Shown here in pieces: positions 1-7,576 of a stretch of DNA of 64,000 bases. A program made the position numbers and the translations under genes. A model generated the notes under the pieces. It saw only the letters and a list, made by a program, of their open reading frames with translations, had not been told where the DNA came from and did not search any database. The number at the start of each line of letters is the position of its first letter. The stretch's first letter is position 1. Source of the DNA: Leifsonia sp. ku-ls. GTDB taxonomy: Bacteria; Actinomycetota; Actinomycetes; Actinomycetales; Microbacteriaceae. The stretch is taken from the NCBI GenBank assembly GCA_003367665.1, contig QKXI01000010.1, positions 94,622-158,621 of the forward strand. Direction: 5' to 3'.

Positions 1-387
1 CGCGTCGACCGCGGCCCGGACGTCGTCCTCGGGGGAGCGACCGGCGAGCGCGGTCACGGCGATCGGCCGCTCCTCGCCGGAGGCGTCCACGACGGTGGAG
101 TGCAGGGCCTCGGCGTCGATGTCGACCGCGACGCCGAGCATCCGGTCGGTGCGCACGGCGTAGCTGGCGGCGTTGGGCCCGCGGCCGCCGGAGACCTCGC
201 CGACGGCGTGGATGAGACCGGCGGTCTCGAGCCGAGCCACCATCTGAGCTGCGGTCGGCTTGGAGAGCCCGGAGAGCTCGCCGATGCGGTTGCGGGTGAG
301 GACGCCGTGCTCGAGCAGCAGCGACAGCGCGGTGCGGTCGTTGGTCTCGCGCAGCCACCCGGGGGTGCCACGAACCGGTCCGGCCAT
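1..387 (-). CDS. ROK family transcriptional regulator, N-terminal part
   Basis: The first 129 residues of a gene that runs off the left edge. Residues about 10-65 form a winged helix-turn-helix containing RNRIGELSGLSKPTAAQMV, the usual N-terminal DNA-binding domain of ROK (NagC/XylR) repressors. It is followed by the start of the sugar-kinase-like fold (GVAVDIDAEALHSTVVDASG). ROK repressors bind a sugar or sugar phosphate and usually control carbohydrate genes. The effector cannot be told because the kinase-like domain is missing. The ATG at 387 is the first in-frame start after the HTH begins, and a promoter with a palindrome lies just upstream. Family call is firm; target genes are unknown. 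Confidence 0.88.
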   Translation of the reverse strand, partial: MAGPVRGTPGWLRETNDRTALSLLLEHGVLTRNRIGELSGLSKPTAAQMVARLETAGLIHAVGEVSGGRGPNAASYAVRTDRMLGVAVDIDAEALHSTVVDASGEERPIAVTALAGRSPEDDVRAAVDA

Positions 388-421
388 CCTCATCCCTTCG
401 TTGGAACGATCCTTGACCGGA

Positions 422-451
422 AATGTATCAGGAAAGTTTCTTTATAGTAAA
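422..451 (-). promoter_or_regulatory. Promoter of the ROK gene with palindromic operator in the spacer
   Basis: Reading leftward, TTTACT (446-451) and TACATT (422-427) are separated by 18 nt and make a plausible -35/-10 pair. The spacer holds TCAGGAAAGTTTCTTTA (428-444), with a GAAA-N-TTTC core like the operators of actinobacterial ROK repressors. Its placement implies autoregulation. Seen: the motif. Inferred: binding. Confidence 0.5.
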
Positions 452-511
452 GAGGCTGTTTCGGAAGAGGGCTGAACCGAGCGACGTGTCCGAGGCGGCC
501 AAACTGTCTCC

Positions 512-1819
512 ATGACGGATTTCACGGCATCCACTCGCGATCGCTGGGCGAGCGAGGTCGTCCAGGCGCAACGGAAATATGGGCGTTCGCTGCTGATCGA
601 CGTCTTCACCGGTGCGCTGATCTACGTCGGGGCGTCCGCCTTGGCGTGGTGCGTTTCGTGGATCGCGGGAACGGCGAAGCCGTCCTTTTCCACGGTCCTT
701 CGCAACGACATAGCACCAGGCACGGCCCTCGGCGCTGCAGGCGTTCTCGCCGCCGTGATCATCGCGCTTCAGGTTGCCGTAAGAACCTCGACGCGCGTGC
801 GTCCTCATGAATTCGCTCGAGCCCGGATACTGGCGTTGGTCGCGAGGATGTGCGGTGTTGGCGCGATGGGATTGGGATTCGCCACGGTATTCCATCGGGG
901 GCTCGAGATCGCACCGTACGACATCTGGGGAACGTGGGCTCCTCTCGCGGGTGCGATGCTGCTTGCGATGCTGGCGGCCGACGCCTCCATCACCTCGAAC
1001 GACCGTCAGGATTCGCGGCTGAGCGACTTCGAACGCATGGCGACTCTTCAGCGCCGCGAAAACGTGAGAGATTCCATCGCCTGGCGTGAGCTGCCCTCAT
1101 GGCGTCGCAGATTCCGGGCTCTTCAGATCGCGATTGCTCTGGTTCTCGCGACGAGTCCTGGGGTCGTCGCTGCGCTCTGGCTCTCGCCGTCGTGGTTCAG
1201 TCCGCAGTTCGCGCTGGCCGGTGGGATCGTCTCGGTCCTGATCCTTGCCGTCTGCGGCGGGATGTCATACTTCACCCGTCTCAGCTGGCTGCGGGGCGAC
1301 CGCCTAGGCGCCGTCCTCGTCGGATCTCAAATCGTCGGGATCGTGATCGTCTATGCCTTGGCGTTCTGGCTCGCAGGTTTGGAGCAATCGGCGAAAGTCG
1401 GTCTTCCCCAATCCTGGGGACTCCTGATCGCTCTCCTCCTCGATGGGGTCGCGGTCGTCGGTGCTCCTATAGCGGTCGTTCTCTGGCAGCTCTCGCTCGC
1501 AGGCGCGCTGGGTTATCGCAGCCTCGGTATGGAGCTTCTGAAGCGGTCGCTCGACAAGGAGATCGAGAGCCTGATGCGCACTCCGCCTCCGCGCCGAGAT
1601 GGGCAGCGGATCCGGACCTGGCCCATCCTCAGCGCGACGATGGTACTTGCCGTCATTGTGGCTCCCGTCGGCTGGTGGGTCGCTTCCAGGCTTCGGCATA
1701 CCCGGACATGGACTCGCGCCGAATGGGCGTGGTTGAGGGTGGCCTGGTGGCTTTCCGCGACGCTGACGACGATCATCGCGCTCATCGCGATTGCCACTGC
1801 GCGATTAGACCTGCTGTAG
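512..1819 (+). CDS. Polytopic membrane protein of unknown function
   Basis: A 435-residue protein with about ten hydrophobic segments, near residues 28-50, 70-92, 105-127, 140-158, 202-225, 232-253, 267-290, 300-330, 370-392 and 408-430. A basic cytoplasmic-looking stretch lies around 160-200. I recognise no catalytic motif and no named family. The first residues are polar with no signal peptide. No ribosome binding site precedes the ATG; a weak -10-like CAAACT sits 6 nt upstream, so the mRNA may be leaderless. Its codon use looks less GC-biased than its neighbours, which suggests an accessory or acquired gene. It stands alone between a ROK gene and a convergent epimerase. Confidence 0.75.
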   Translation: MTDFTASTRDRWASEVVQAQRKYGRSLLIDVFTGALIYVGASALAWCVSWIAGTAKPSFSTVLRNDIAPGTALGAAGVLAAVIIALQVAVRTSTRVRPHEFARARILALVARMCGVGAMGLGFATVFHRGLEIAPYDIWGTWAPLAGAMLLAMLAADASITSNDRQDSRLSDFERMATLQRRENVRDSIAWRELPSWRRRFRALQIAIALVLATSPGVVAALWLSPSWFSPQFALAGGIVSVLILAVCGGMSYFTRLSWLRGDRLGAVLVGSQIVGIVIVYALAFWLAGLEQSAKVGLPQSWGLLIALLLDGVAVVGAPIAVVLWQLSLAGALGYRSLGMELLKRSLDKEIESLMRTPPPRRDGQRIRTWPILSATMVLAVIVAPVGWWVASRLRHTRTWTRAEWAWLRVAWWLSATLTTIIALIAIATARLDLL

Positions 1820-1834
1820 GCCTGAAAAGAGGCC
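1819..1834. terminator. Small hairpin between convergent genes
   Basis: GGCCT and AGGCC pair around the loop GAAAAG in the 21-bp gap between two convergent genes, overlapping the upstream stop codon. The stem is only 5 bp with no T tract, so this is a weak bidirectional terminator candidate. Confidence 0.35.
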
Positions 1835-1840
1835 CCACCC

Positions 1841-2836
1841 TCACCCGAACGCGCGCGCGTGCTCCACGAGCCGGTCGAACGCCGCGTCCAGGTCCGGGTC
1901 GACGCGCTGCCGCTCCGCGTCGGCCAGGTACCACTCCACGATCTCGCCGGCCCCGCGGGCGAACGGCACGCGCGCGGCGAACCCGGGCACGAGCGCCTTC
2001 ACCTTGCTGTTGTCGAAGTGCATCGAGTGCGCCTTGTCGCCGAGAAGACCCGGGCCGAGGTCCGGGATGGCGGCCGCGATGGACTCGCTGGCCACGTGCA
2101 CCAGCTCCGCCTCCACGCCGAGCGCCTCGGCCAGGTAGCTGTAGATCTCGTCCCACGTCGGGGCCTCCTCGCCCGTGATGTGGAAGGTGTCGCCGACTGC
2201 TTCCGGGCGGCCGAGCAGCCCGGTGAAGGCGACGGCGAAGTCGGTGTTGTGGGTGATCGTCCACCGGCTGGTGCCGTCGCCGTGCACGACCACCGGGGCG
2301 CCGCGGCGCATCCGCGCCAGGTCGGTCCAGTGGCCGGAGGTCGGGATGAGGGTGCGGTCGTACGTGTGCGACGGGCGCACGATCGTCACCGGGAAGGCAC
2401 GCTCGCGGTACGCCTCCACCAGCGCGTCCTCGCAGGCGATCTTGTCCCGCGAATACTGCCAGAACGGGTTGCGCAGCGGCGTGGACTCGGTCACCGGCAC
2501 GCGCGACGGCGGCTTCTGGTAGGCCGAGGCGGAGCTGATGAAGACGTACTGGCCCACCCGGCCCTCGAACAGCTCGAAGTCGGTGCGGACGTGCTCCGGC
2601 GTGAAGGCGAGGAACTCGGCGGCGACGTCGAAGCTCCGCTCGCCCAGGACGCGGTGGACGCTCTCCGGGTCGCGGATGTCGGCGTGCAGAACCTCCACAC
2701 CGTCCGGCAGGGGGCGGGTGGAGCTGGTGCCGCGGTTCACCACGGTGACCTCGTGTCCCTGCTCCAGCGCCTCCGCGACGCAGGCGGAGCTGATGACGCC
2801 CGTGCCGCCGATGAAGAGTGTCCGTGTCGCTGCCAT
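1841..2836 (-). CDS. NAD-dependent epimerase/dehydratase family protein (extended SDR)
   Basis: A 331-residue extended short-chain dehydrogenase. The N-terminal Rossmann motif is IGGTGVISSACV (residues 8-19). The catalytic Tyr-x3-Lys is YSRDK near residue 127, with SSASAY upstream supplying the Ser. Such proteins act on nucleotide sugars or related substrates with bound NAD(P). The HNTDFAVAF and TFHITGEE segments resemble the NAD-epimerase group often annotated as SDR oxidoreductase. The start was chosen at ATG 2836, preceded by GAAGGAG, rather than the longer open frame reaching 2947, whose extra 37 codons are low-complexity Pro/Arg. It is monocistronic and divergent from mscS. The substrate cannot be inferred. 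Confidence 0.85.
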   Translation of the reverse strand: MAATRTLFIGGTGVISSACVAEALEQGHEVTVVNRGTSSTRPLPDGVEVLHADIRDPESVHRVLGERSFDVAAEFLAFTPEHVRTDFELFEGRVGQYVFISSASAYQKPPSRVPVTESTPLRNPFWQYSRDKIACEDALVEAYRERAFPVTIVRPSHTYDRTLIPTSGHWTDLARMRRGAPVVVHGDGTSRWTITHNTDFAVAFTGLLGRPEAVGDTFHITGEEAPTWDEIYSYLAEALGVEAELVHVASESIAAAIPDLGPGLLGDKAHSMHFDNSKVKALVPGFAARVPFARGAGEIVEWYLADAERQRVDPDLDAAFDRLVEHARAFG

Positions 2837-2942
2837 TCCCGCTCCTTCACGTCGTGGTCGCGGGTCCGCCGGACACCGCCCGAAGGGCCAGGCTAGTCCG
2901 GTCGCCCGACTCCCGCGAGCACGGGGCCGCGGGGGAGCGGCG

Positions 2943-2948
2943 TACACT
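2943..2948 (+). promoter_or_regulatory. -10 hexamer for the mscS gene
   Basis: TACACT lies 37 nt before the GTG start at 2986. This would give a leader of about 30 nt containing the GAGGAGG ribosome binding site near 2969-2974. No good -35 is visible. Confidence 0.4.
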
Positions 2949-2985
2949 CCTTCGCGAGTTCCGACCCCGAGGAGGCCCCCGCCCC

Positions 2986-4239
2986 GTGTTCCCCCTGCAC
3001 AGCTGGCCCGGGCTCGCCCTCGCGTGCCTCCTGGCCGTGGTGGTCGCGGTCGTCGTGACCGCCGTCCTCGCCCTGATCCTGCGGCTGATCGGCCGGCGTC
3101 GGCAGTGGCCGGACCTGCTCCTCCGGCATGTGCGCGTCCCGTTCCGGCTGTTCCTGCTCGTCATCGTGCTGTGGATCGCGGTGGCGATCGGCCTGCCGCC
3201 CGACGTGACCGCCGCCTGGCGCACGGGGCTGCAGCACGCGTTCCTCATCCTGGCCATCGCCACCGGCGTGTGGTTCGCCGCGGCGTTCCTCCTCTTCTTC
3301 GAGGACCTCGGCCTCGCCCGCTACCGGCTGGACGTGCCGGACAACCGATACGCGCGGCGTGTGCGCACACAGGTGCTCATCCTGCGGCGGCTGACGGTCG
3401 TCGCGGCCGTGGTGGTCGGCCTCGGCGCCATCCTGCTCACCTTCCCCGCGCTGCAGGCGGCGGGCGCCAGCCTTCTCGCCTCCGCCGGGATCATCGGCAT
3501 CATCGCCGGCGTCGCGGCGCAGTCGAGCCTCGCCAACTTGTTCGCGGGGATCCAGCTCGCGTTCTCCGACGCCATCCGCATCGACGACGTGGTGGTCGTG
3601 GAGCAGCAGTGGGGCACGATCGAGGAGATCACGCTCACCTACGTCGTGGTGCACGTCTGGGACGACCGCCGGCTGGTGCTGCCCTCCACGTACTTCACCA
3701 CGAAGCCGTTCGAGAACTGGACGCGGCAGCACAGCGAGCTGCTCGGCTCCGTCGAGTTCGACCTCGACTGGCGCGTGTCGACCGGCGGGATGCGCGCCGA
3801 GCTCAACCGCATCCTCGCCACCACCGACCTGTGGGACCACCGCACCGGCGTGCTCCAGGTCACCGACGCGGTCGGCGGCTGGGTGCGCGTACGGGTGCTG
3901 GTGACGGCGAAGGACGCGCCCACCCTGTTCGACCTGCGCTGCCTGGTGCGCGAGCGCCTGATCGACTGGATGCAGCGCCACTCGCCCGCCTCGCTGCCGC
4001 GTCAGCGCGTGGAGCTGACCGAGGAGCCCGAGCTGACCGAGCGCCCGCCGCGCGCCCGCAGCGAGGACGAGGGCCGGCTGTTCAGCGGGACGCCCGAGAA
4101 CGAGCAGCGCGCGCAGCAGTTCACCGACGCGATCCCCGTCATCCGCGAGCCCGACGGCCAGCCGGTCGCGATCGACCCGGACGACATCCCGGACCACGGC
4201 CCCGCCCCGGTCCCGCCGACCCCGAAGGAGAACCGATGA
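2986..4239 (+). CDS. Mechanosensitive ion channel of the MscS family
   Basis: A 417-residue small-conductance mechanosensitive channel that releases solutes under hypo-osmotic membrane tension. Four hydrophobic helices lie near residues 8-30, 55-75, 85-108 and 137-157. They are followed by the glycine/alanine-rich pore helix (GIIGIIAGVAAQSSLANLFAG, about 165-185) and the MscS beta domain starting FSDAIRIDDVVVV. The acidic, proline-rich C-terminus is expected to be cytosolic. GTG 2986 was chosen because GAGGAGG lies just upstream and the longer open frame from 2818 overlaps the divergent epimerase. Its stop overlaps the next start (ATGA), so the two genes are translationally coupled. Confidence 0.9.
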   Translation: MFPLHSWPGLALACLLAVVVAVVVTAVLALILRLIGRRRQWPDLLLRHVRVPFRLFLLVIVLWIAVAIGLPPDVTAAWRTGLQHAFLILAIATGVWFAAAFLLFFEDLGLARYRLDVPDNRYARRVRTQVLILRRLTVVAAVVVGLGAILLTFPALQAAGASLLASAGIIGIIAGVAAQSSLANLFAGIQLAFSDAIRIDDVVVVEQQWGTIEEITLTYVVVHVWDDRRLVLPSTYFTTKPFENWTRQHSELLGSVEFDLDWRVSTGGMRAELNRILATTDLWDHRTGVLQVTDAVGGWVRVRVLVTAKDAPTLFDLRCLVRERLIDWMQRHSPASLPRQRVELTEEPELTERPPRARSEDEGRLFSGTPENEQRAQQFTDAIPVIREPDGQPVAIDPDDIPDHGPAPVPPTPKENR

Positions 4240-4685
4240 CCGACGGCCCCGACGACGCCCACACCCGCCCGGACGGCGTGGACGACGCCACCGTGGAGGC
4301 GCTCGGCACGCTCTCCGAGGCGCTCGAGGTGGTGGAGCACGCCCGCGGTCTGCTGTACGGCTTCCACCGGTTGACCGGCAAGGCCGACTTCACCCTGGGG
4401 GAGGCGGTGGAGAAGCTGCGCGCCGCGGGCCACGGCGAGCTGGCCGACCGCATCGAGCGCGAGCTGCTGGGGCGCAACGTGATCGAGGGCCGGTGGACCT
4501 TCCAGATCGTCGAGGACTTCGACGACGGCTACTACGCCCTGTTCCGGGAACTGGAGCGGGAGGCCCGCGACCGTCTCGCCGACGGTCGCCGCCACCTCTT
4601 CGAGGCGGAGCTCAAGGAGCAGCGGCGGACCCACGGCGAGCCGGGGCACGAGGCCCGGCCGGGGTCGGGCGCAGCGGGCGCCTAG
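4236..4685 (+). CDS. Conserved hypothetical protein coupled to mscS
   Basis: A 149-residue soluble, acidic, mostly helical protein. The core (about residues 25-120) contains VEHARGLLYGFHRLTG and RWTFQIVEDFDDGYYALFRELE, which look like a conserved actinobacterial family of unknown function; I cannot name a catalytic role. The ends are low-complexity and polar. The start overlaps the mscS stop by 4 nt (ATGA), so the two are one operon and the product may act with the channel. That link is positional inference only. Confidence 0.75.
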   Translation: MTDGPDDAHTRPDGVDDATVEALGTLSEALEVVEHARGLLYGFHRLTGKADFTLGEAVEKLRAAGHGELADRIERELLGRNVIEGRWTFQIVEDFDDGYYALFRELEREARDRLADGRRHLFEAELKEQRRTHGEPGHEARPGSGAAGA

Positions 4686-4709
4686 ACGTCGCCGGATCGC
4701 GGCCGCCCG

Positions 4710-5435
4710 CTACCCGAGCGACTCCGCCGCGGCGACGATCATGCCGACCGTCACATCCGGCGCCGACAGCATCGAGACGTGGCTGGAGGGCGTCTCGACG
4801 ATCGTCGCGTCAGCCCGTTCCGCCATCCTGCGCTGCAGCGCGGGCGGGATGACCCGGTCCTCGGTGCCGACGACGGCCCAGACCGGGAGGCTCTGCCACG
4901 CGCCGGGGCCGGCGGGCGTCGTGTTGGCCGCGAGGGAGATCGGTCGCTGGCCGGCGACGATCTGGTCGCGCGCCTCCTCGGGAAGGTCCTGCGCGAAGAA
5001 CCGGTGCACCGTCGACGGTTTCAGGTAGGCGTCGGCGTTGCCCTCCTCCGCGCCGGGGAAGCCGACGATGTCGAGCACCGTGGTCGGGTCGGGCACGTCG
5101 AGCGCCGAACCGGAGCCGCCCAGCAGGCTGAACACCGTCTCGCCCTCGTCCGGCAGGAACGCGTCGACGTAGACGAGCGCGCGCACGTCGCCACCGGCGA
5201 GGCCGGCCACGCTGATCACCGCGCCGCCGTAGGAGTGCCCGACGAGCACGACCGGTCCCTCGGTCCTCTGCGCGACGAACGAGGCGACGTACGCGCCGTC
5301 GCCGGCTGCGCCGCGCAGCAGGTTCGGCGGCGCGAGGACCGTGAAGCCGCGGCCGCGCAGGTCGGTGATGACGGGATTCCAGCTGGACGCGTCGGCCCAG
5401 GCGCCGTGGACGAGGACGATCGTGGGGAGTGCCAT
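4710..5435 (-). CDS. Alpha/beta hydrolase
   Basis: A 241-residue alpha/beta hydrolase of the short, lid-poor type related to plant esterase-like and pyrethroid-hydrolase proteins. The oxyanion segment is VLVHGAWADASSW (residues 7-19) and the nucleophile elbow is GHSYGG with Ser68. An acid in GTEDRVIPP (about residue 195) and His219 in SSHVSML complete the triad. There is no signal peptide, so it is cytoplasmic. The ATG at 5435 begins right at the conserved beta strand. A longer open frame upstream to 5906 is low-complexity Arg/Pro and crosses the intergenic repeat. The substrate is unknown. Confidence 0.87.
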   Translation of the reverse strand: MALPTIVLVHGAWADASSWNPVITDLRGRGFTVLAPPNLLRGAAGDGAYVASFVAQRTEGPVVLVGHSYGGAVISVAGLAGGDVRALVYVDAFLPDEGETVFSLLGGSGSALDVPDPTTVLDIVGFPGAEEGNADAYLKPSTVHRFFAQDLPEEARDQIVAGQRPISLAANTTPAGPGAWQSLPVWAVVGTEDRVIPPALQRRMAERADATIVETPSSHVSMLSAPDVTVGMIVAAAESLG

Positions 5436-5523
5436 GGTCCTGCTCTTTCGCTCGGTGCTGTGAACGGGTGCGGGCTCTCGGAACGGCGCCAGGCTAGGTC
5501 CTGCCGTCTCCTCGCGTCTACCC

Positions 5524-5586
5524 GTCGGAGATTCGGGTTTCGTTCGTTCGAATCTCCGACGATTGGCAGTCTGGATGGAGATTCGG
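5524..5586. promoter_or_regulatory. Inverted plus direct repeat, probable operator
   Basis: GTCGGAGATTCG (5524-5535) and its exact reverse complement CGAATCTCCGAC (5549-5560) flank a 13-nt spacer. A third GGAGATTCGG follows at 5577-5586. The site lies between the divergent hydrolase and the DUF559-like gene. No regulator is encoded next to it. It is probably a regulator-binding site; the regulator is unknown. Confidence 0.55.
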
Positions 5587-5686
5587 ACGTTCGAGCGCTC
5601 CTGTACACAGGTGGCCGTGGCGGCGGACTTTCCACAGATCCAGCCGGATGGAGCACCGTCCTCCTTGCGACCGGGAGGCTGGACCC

Positions 5687-6568
5687 ATGATCGACGAACG
5701 CACCATCCACCGCCTCGGCGGGATCGCCTCCGCCCGCCAGCTCCGCGCCGCCGGGGCTTTCTCCGAAGAGCTGTCCGCCGCCGTCGGAGCGGGGCGGCTG
5801 CGTCGGCTGCGGAAGGGCTACTACGCGGTGCCGGGCGCGCCGCCGGCGGCCGTGTCGGCCGTGCTCGCCCGCGGGCGGCTCTCCTGCGTGTCGGCGGCGA
5901 GGTCATACGGGCTGTGGGGTGGTTCCGACCAGCGGCTGCATCTGCAGTACTCCTCGCACGCCAGGGCGGGTCCGACCGGCGTGCCCGACCCGCATGTTCG
6001 GCACTGGCTTCCCACCGAGCCGTCCACGGAGGTCTGGAGGGTCACGGTCGCCGACTGCCTGCGGTCGGTGGCGCGCTGCGCCGACGAGGAGACGGCCGTC
6101 GCGGTCTTCGACACGGCGTTGTCCGCCGGCCTGGTGACGCTTCGGCAGTTGCGCGGCATCCTCGCGGGGCAGCCGGCCAATGTGCGGCGCCGGTGGTCGC
6201 TGGCGCGTCCCGGGTCCGATTCCGGCGTCGAGTCGATCGTGCGGCAGCGGTTGCAGGCGCGCGGCCATGTCGTCGAGCAGCAAGTGCACGTGGAGGGAGT
6301 CGGCCGCGTCGACATGCGCATCGACGGCGAGCTGTTCATGGAGGTGGACGGCTTCGCGTATCACGCCGACCGCGGCGCGTTCGAGCGCGACCGCCTGCGC
6401 GACGCGCGGCTCGGGGCGCGAGGGTCGCCGCCGCTTCGGGTGTCGGCCGCGCAGGTGTTGCACGAGTGGCCCGCCGTGCTCGACGCGCTGGAGTGCAGGC
6501 TCACGCACTCGGCGAACTCACAGGAAGGGAGGGACCAACCGGGTGCGGTGGGGTGTTTCATCCACTGA
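5687..6568 (+). CDS. AbiEi-antitoxin-like HTH protein with C-terminal DUF559-type nuclease fold
   Basis: A 293-residue protein. Residues about 1-70 ([19 protein letters not shown] ... [11 protein letters not shown]) match the helix-turn-helix start common to type IV AbiEi antitoxin-like proteins. Near residues 205-240, [11 protein letters not shown] and [11 protein letters not shown] resemble the DUF559/VSR-like PD-(D/E)xK core with candidate metal ligands Asp and Glu. Such proteins are abundant and often multi-copy in Actinobacteria, and their role is unresolved. No AbiEii toxin gene is adjacent. ATG 5687 is preceded by GGGAGG at 5672-5677, which favours it over the ATG at 5648. Confidence 0.7.
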   Translation: MIDERTIHRLGGIASARQLRAAGAFSEELSAAVGAGRLRRLRKGYYAVPGAPPAAVSAVLARGRLSCVSAARSYGLWGGSDQRLHLQYSSHARAGPTGVPDPHVRHWLPTEPSTEVWRVTVADCLRSVARCADEETAVAVFDTALSAGLVTLRQLRGILAGQPANVRRRWSLARPGSDSGVESIVRQRLQARGHVVEQQVHVEGVGRVDMRIDGELFMEVDGFAYHADRGAFERDRLRDARLGARGSPPLRVSAAQVLHEWPAVLDALECRLTHSANSQEGRDQPGAVGCFIH

Positions 6569-6604
6569 CGGCGTCGCAGCCAGCGCGCCGCACGAGGAGG
6601 AATC

Positions 6605-7051
6605 GTGACACAGGACTACCGCAAGGACCCGGAGGCCGTGGCCCGGCTGACGCCGCAGCAGTACGCGGTGACGCAGGAGGCCGCGACCGAGCCGGCGTTC
6701 CGCAACCGGTTCTGGGACAACCACGACGAGGGGCTGTACGTCGACATCGTGTCGGGGGAGCCGCTCTTCGCGTCCGTGAACAAGTACGACAGCCGTTCCG
6801 GCTGGCCGAGCTTCACCGTGCCGGTGGAGCCGGGCAACATCGTCGAGAAGGTCGACCGCACCTACGGGATGGTGCGTACCGAGGTGCGCTCCGCCCACGG
6901 CGACAGCCACCTGGGGCACCTGTTCGACGACGGACCCCCGGAGGCCGGCGGCCTCCGCTACTGCATCAACTCGGCGGCGCTCCGCTTCGTCCCGCTCGCC
7001 GAGCTCGACGAGGCCGGCTACGGCCAGTACCGCACGATCTTCGACAAGTAA
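6605..7051 (+). CDS. msrB: Peptide-methionine (R)-S-oxide reductase MsrB
   Basis: A 148-residue MsrB (SelR fold) that reduces the R isomer of methionine sulfoxide in oxidised proteins. Signature blocks are [14 protein letters not shown] and RYCINSAAL, with catalytic Cys120. It is the only cysteine in the protein: the zinc CxxC pairs are absent, and the usual resolving position (KYDSxCGWPSF) reads [11 protein letters not shown]. It is therefore a zinc-less, one-Cys form that must be recycled by an outside thiol. The GTG start at 6605 follows a strong GAGGAGG. msrA begins 11 nt downstream, so both stereoisomers are handled by one operon. Confidence 0.95.
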   Translation: MTQDYRKDPEAVARLTPQQYAVTQEAATEPAFRNRFWDNHDEGLYVDIVSGEPLFASVNKYDSRSGWPSFTVPVEPGNIVEKVDRTYGMVRTEVRSAHGDSHLGHLFDDGPPEAGGLRYCINSAALRFVPLAELDEAGYGQYRTIFDK

Positions 7052-7062
7052 GGAGCACGACA

Positions 7063-7572
7063 ATGACAGAGAAGGCCATCCTCGCCGGAGGCTGCTTCTG
7101 GGGCATGCAGGACCTCATCCGCAAGTTGCCGGGCGTGACCAGCACGCGCGTCGGCTACACCGGCGGCGACGTCCCCAATGCGACCTACCGCAACCACGGC
7201 ACGCACGCGGAGGCGATCGAGATCGAGTACGACCCCGAGCGCACCAACTATCGCGACCTGCTGGAGTTCTTCTTCCAGATCCACGACCCGTCGACCAAGA
7301 ACCGGCAGGGCAACGACATCGGCACCAGCTACCGCTCGGCGATCTTCTACGAGAACGACGAGCAGCGCCGGATCGCCGAGGACACCATCGCCGACGTGGA
7401 CGCGTCGGGCCTCTGGCCGGGCAAGGTCGTCACCGAGGTGACCGAGGCCGGCCCGTTCTGGGAGGCCGAGCCGGAGCATCAGGACTACCTCGAGCGCATC
7501 CCGTGGGGGTACACCTGCCACTTCGTGCGGCCGGGCTGGAAGCTCCCGAAGCGGGAGGGCGCAGCGAGCTAG
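7063..7572 (+). CDS. msrA: Peptide-methionine (S)-S-oxide reductase MsrA
   Basis: A 169-residue MsrA reducing the S isomer of methionine sulfoxide. The catalytic motif GGCFWG places Cys11 as nucleophile. [28 protein letters not shown] and [15 protein letters not shown] segments are typical of the family. A second Cys lies near the C-terminus (YTCHFV). The ATG at 7063 is preceded by AAGGAG. It is paired with msrB as an oxidative-damage repair operon and is convergent with rlmC with only 4 nt between the stops. Confidence 0.96.
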   Translation: MTEKAILAGGCFWGMQDLIRKLPGVTSTRVGYTGGDVPNATYRNHGTHAEAIEIEYDPERTNYRDLLEFFFQIHDPSTKNRQGNDIGTSYRSAIFYENDEQRRIAEDTIADVDASGLWPGKVVTEVTEAGPFWEAEPEHQDYLERIPWGYTCHFVRPGWKLPKREGAAS

Positions 7573-7576
7573 GCCC

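Noticed and set aside
5648-5686. Start of the DUF559-like gene at ATG 5648
   Set aside because: The added 13 residues are not family-like, and GGGAGG is correctly placed for the ATG at 5687.
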